Assembly (NCBI GenBank): GCA_963573385.1
Contig: CAUYLG010041490.1
Span: forward strand, 90,532-154,531
Reading direction: 5' to 3'
From: Cacajao melanocephalus
Lineage: Eukaryota > Chordata > Mammalia > Primates > Pitheciidae
DNA length: 64,000 bases
Made by a program: the position numbers and the translations under genes. How positions within the stretch are numbered: position 1 is the first letter of the stretch; each line of letters opens with the position of its first letter. Shown here piece by piece: positions 62,304 through 64,000 of this stretch. The notes beneath the pieces were generated by a model. The model made no database searches. It saw only the letters and a list, made by a program, of their open reading frames with translations, and was not told the origin of the DNA.

Positions 62304-62349
62304 GTATTTTCTTAATGTTACGTAGTTCTCCTTTCTGTCCATCTCATTC

Positions 62350-62455
62350 CCCCTAGAATATAAGCTCTGAGAGGGCAGGACCTTCGTCATCTTGTGACCA
62401 GCTATCATTTCCAGAGCCTACACAGCCCCTGTAGTAGATGTTTAGTGAAGAGTCG
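62350..62455 (-). repeat. L2 3'-end fragment, antisense
   Basis: Contains agaatataagctctgagagggcagg, tttccagagcctacacag and tagtagatgtttagtgaa. Confidence 0.7.
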
Positions 62456-63694
62456 TTCAGAGAGAGACATGCACATTATTTAGGCCATTTACACAGATCC
62501 TGTGTTTCTGGAGGCAGGTGGTCAGTCTTTAATAGCAATTTCCTCTGGGTTGATAAAAAAATCCAAGGCGGCACAAAATTGTGACAGTTCAATGTGAGAA
62601 AAGAGAGCAGTGCAGAAGCAGCCCTCCGTGAAGACACCCCGTGTGTTGGTTATCCATTTCTGGAGATTTGGGGAGCAGCAGAAGGAGGGAGATCATGCTG
62701 CCCATGCACAATGAACCTCCCTGGGCCTCAAGGAATTAATGAAATTCAAGAAATCGGTGGGATTCCTTCCAGCCCTTGGAAGCTGTGATGTAGATCCAGC
62801 TTCCCAGATAGAGGGCCTGGCGCCTCTGCAGAGCTGCAGGGTTATTTGAGGCGGCACGCGATGATGATTTTACTGCTTCTAAATAGTTCTACGTGTGTTT
62901 AGATAGGTATTAGAAAACAAAACTAGCACATCTCAACAAACCTGGGATTTCGTGGTGACTGTCACTTGAGATGAGGCTGCAACAGCCAAGAGAAAGGTGC
63001 TAGGGAAATAGAAATATGGCAAAATGAGAAAGAGCAAAAGTCAAGCCCAAGGCACACGGAGAGGGGTTCCTCTGCCTCCTTCAACGCATCCAGAGGGATG
63101 CTGGAGACCCAGAAGGGGCTCAGTCAAGACTTGAAAATGCTGAGCCAATCTCACTTGAGAAAAGATAAGGAAAAAAAAAAAAAGACGAGGAAATGGAGAA
63201 CAATGTGTGGATTAAAAGCAGCTTATCTCTGAGGGAGCCTTTCTCTGAAGAATTGGTATTTTCAGTCCCATGTATCTTACATTTTGGGTTTTTTTTCCCC
63301 AACAACTTTCAAACCACAGAATATACAATGACCAGTTTCCCTAGGATTTAAAGCAACCAATTTTCTGTAACACATCAACGGTGGAGCTGTGAGCAGTAAT
63401 GCATTAACCCCTTAATTCCCAAACTACCTGTTTTTCACTTCCCTGCCGTCTGCCTGGGATGTTATCATCAGCAACTTAAAAAGCCAAAGTTTCTCCTCCT
63501 TGGCCCTTTAGGGACAGGAACTTACTCTGCAATGCCAGGAAGGGCCATACACACCCTCATTGACTGGCTCTCTGCAAGGGGGGAGGTCAGGGTCGGGGGG
63601 AGGTCAGGGTCAAGGGCAGGTCTGTCTGCCCAGAAGAGGGAAAAAAGCTTCCGATGAAATGGGAACTACAGAGAGCTTTAAAAGGGGAGGGAGG
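62456..63694. other. Unique-looking intronic stretch, no gene seen
   Basis: A short direct repeat gggaggtcagggtc occurs twice at about 63581-63611. No gene. Confidence 0.5.
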
Positions 63695-64000
63695 CGATTC
63701 CTCAAGGATCTAGAAATACCGCTTGACCCAGTAATCCCATTACTGGGTATATACCCAAAGGATTATAAATCATTCTATTATAAAGACACATGCACATGTA
63801 TGTTTATTGCGGCACTGTTCACAATAGCAAAGACTTGGAACCAACCCAAATGCCCATTGATGACAGACTGGATAAAGAAAATGTGGCACATATACACCAT
63901 GGAATACTATGCAGCCATGAAAAACGATGAGTTCATGTCCTTTGCAGGGACATGGATGAAGCTGGAAACCATCATTCTCAGCAAACTGACACAGGAACAG
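63695..64000 (+). mobile_element. 5'-truncated L1 (ORF2 end), runs off the window
   Basis: Starts attcctcaaggatctagaaa and includes cccattactgggtatatacc, gcggcactgttcacaatagc and atggatgaagctggaaacca. This is the last part of L1PA/PB ORF2 in sense, with in-frame stops. The 3' UTR and tail lie beyond the edge. Confidence 0.95.

Noticed and set aside
63581..63611. Two copies of gggaggtcagggtc as a regulatory array
   Set aside because: Only two short copies in G-rich sequence; no reason to assign a function.

Overview
The window is primate, almost certainly human, nuclear DNA. It is packed with Alu elements of AluJ to AluS type. It also carries L1PA/PB-type and older L1 3' ends, MIR and L2 fragments, hAT-Charlie elements (MER20, MER5B, MER1B and MER3-like) and a MaLR solo LTR. 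There is no operon-like or prokaryotic organisation.

The only protein-coding gene I can support is KCTD1, on the minus strand. By established knowledge it lies on the minus strand of human 18q11.2, so the window reads as the chromosome plus strand. Two internal coding exons are present. The exon at 38580-38758 holds the initiator ATG of the short isoform, residues 1-54 and the first two bases of codon 55. The exon at 12567-12711 holds the last base of codon 55 and residues 56-103. Both have canonical AG/GT boundaries, and the phase across the 25.9-kb intron is exact. Together they encode the N-terminal tail and much of the BTB (T1-like) domain. The remaining 3' coding exons would lie below position 1, and the first exons above position 64000. 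Everything else is KCTD1 intron.

Layout: 1-12566 is downstream intron, mostly Alu, with an old antisense L1 at about 10.1-12.1 kb. 12567-12711 is a BTB exon. 12712-38579 is a large intron with a CpG-island-like segment at 15.3-15.96 kb, two repeat-poor blocks, and a dead ATP6V1E1 retrocopy (35399-36630, plus strand, antisense to the host gene). 38580-38758 is the start-codon exon. 38759-64000 is upstream intron with nested Alus, a MaLR LTR split by an Alu, a CTCF-like site and a homeodomain/POU-rich segment near 55.9 kb. A 5'-truncated L1 runs off the right edge.

I found no undescribed genetic system. The items most worth checking are: the intronic CpG island, which has a consensus minus-strand splice donor that would feed the 12.6-kb exon; the candidate enhancer and CTCF sites; a trimeric Alu flanked by one target-site duplication; a very short Alu monomer with a perfect 15-bp duplication; and a roughly 110-bp local duplication at 57.7/59.0 kb. 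Repeat family names were assigned by eye from remembered consensus sequences, and boundaries are good to roughly 5-20 bases unless a target-site duplication is given.
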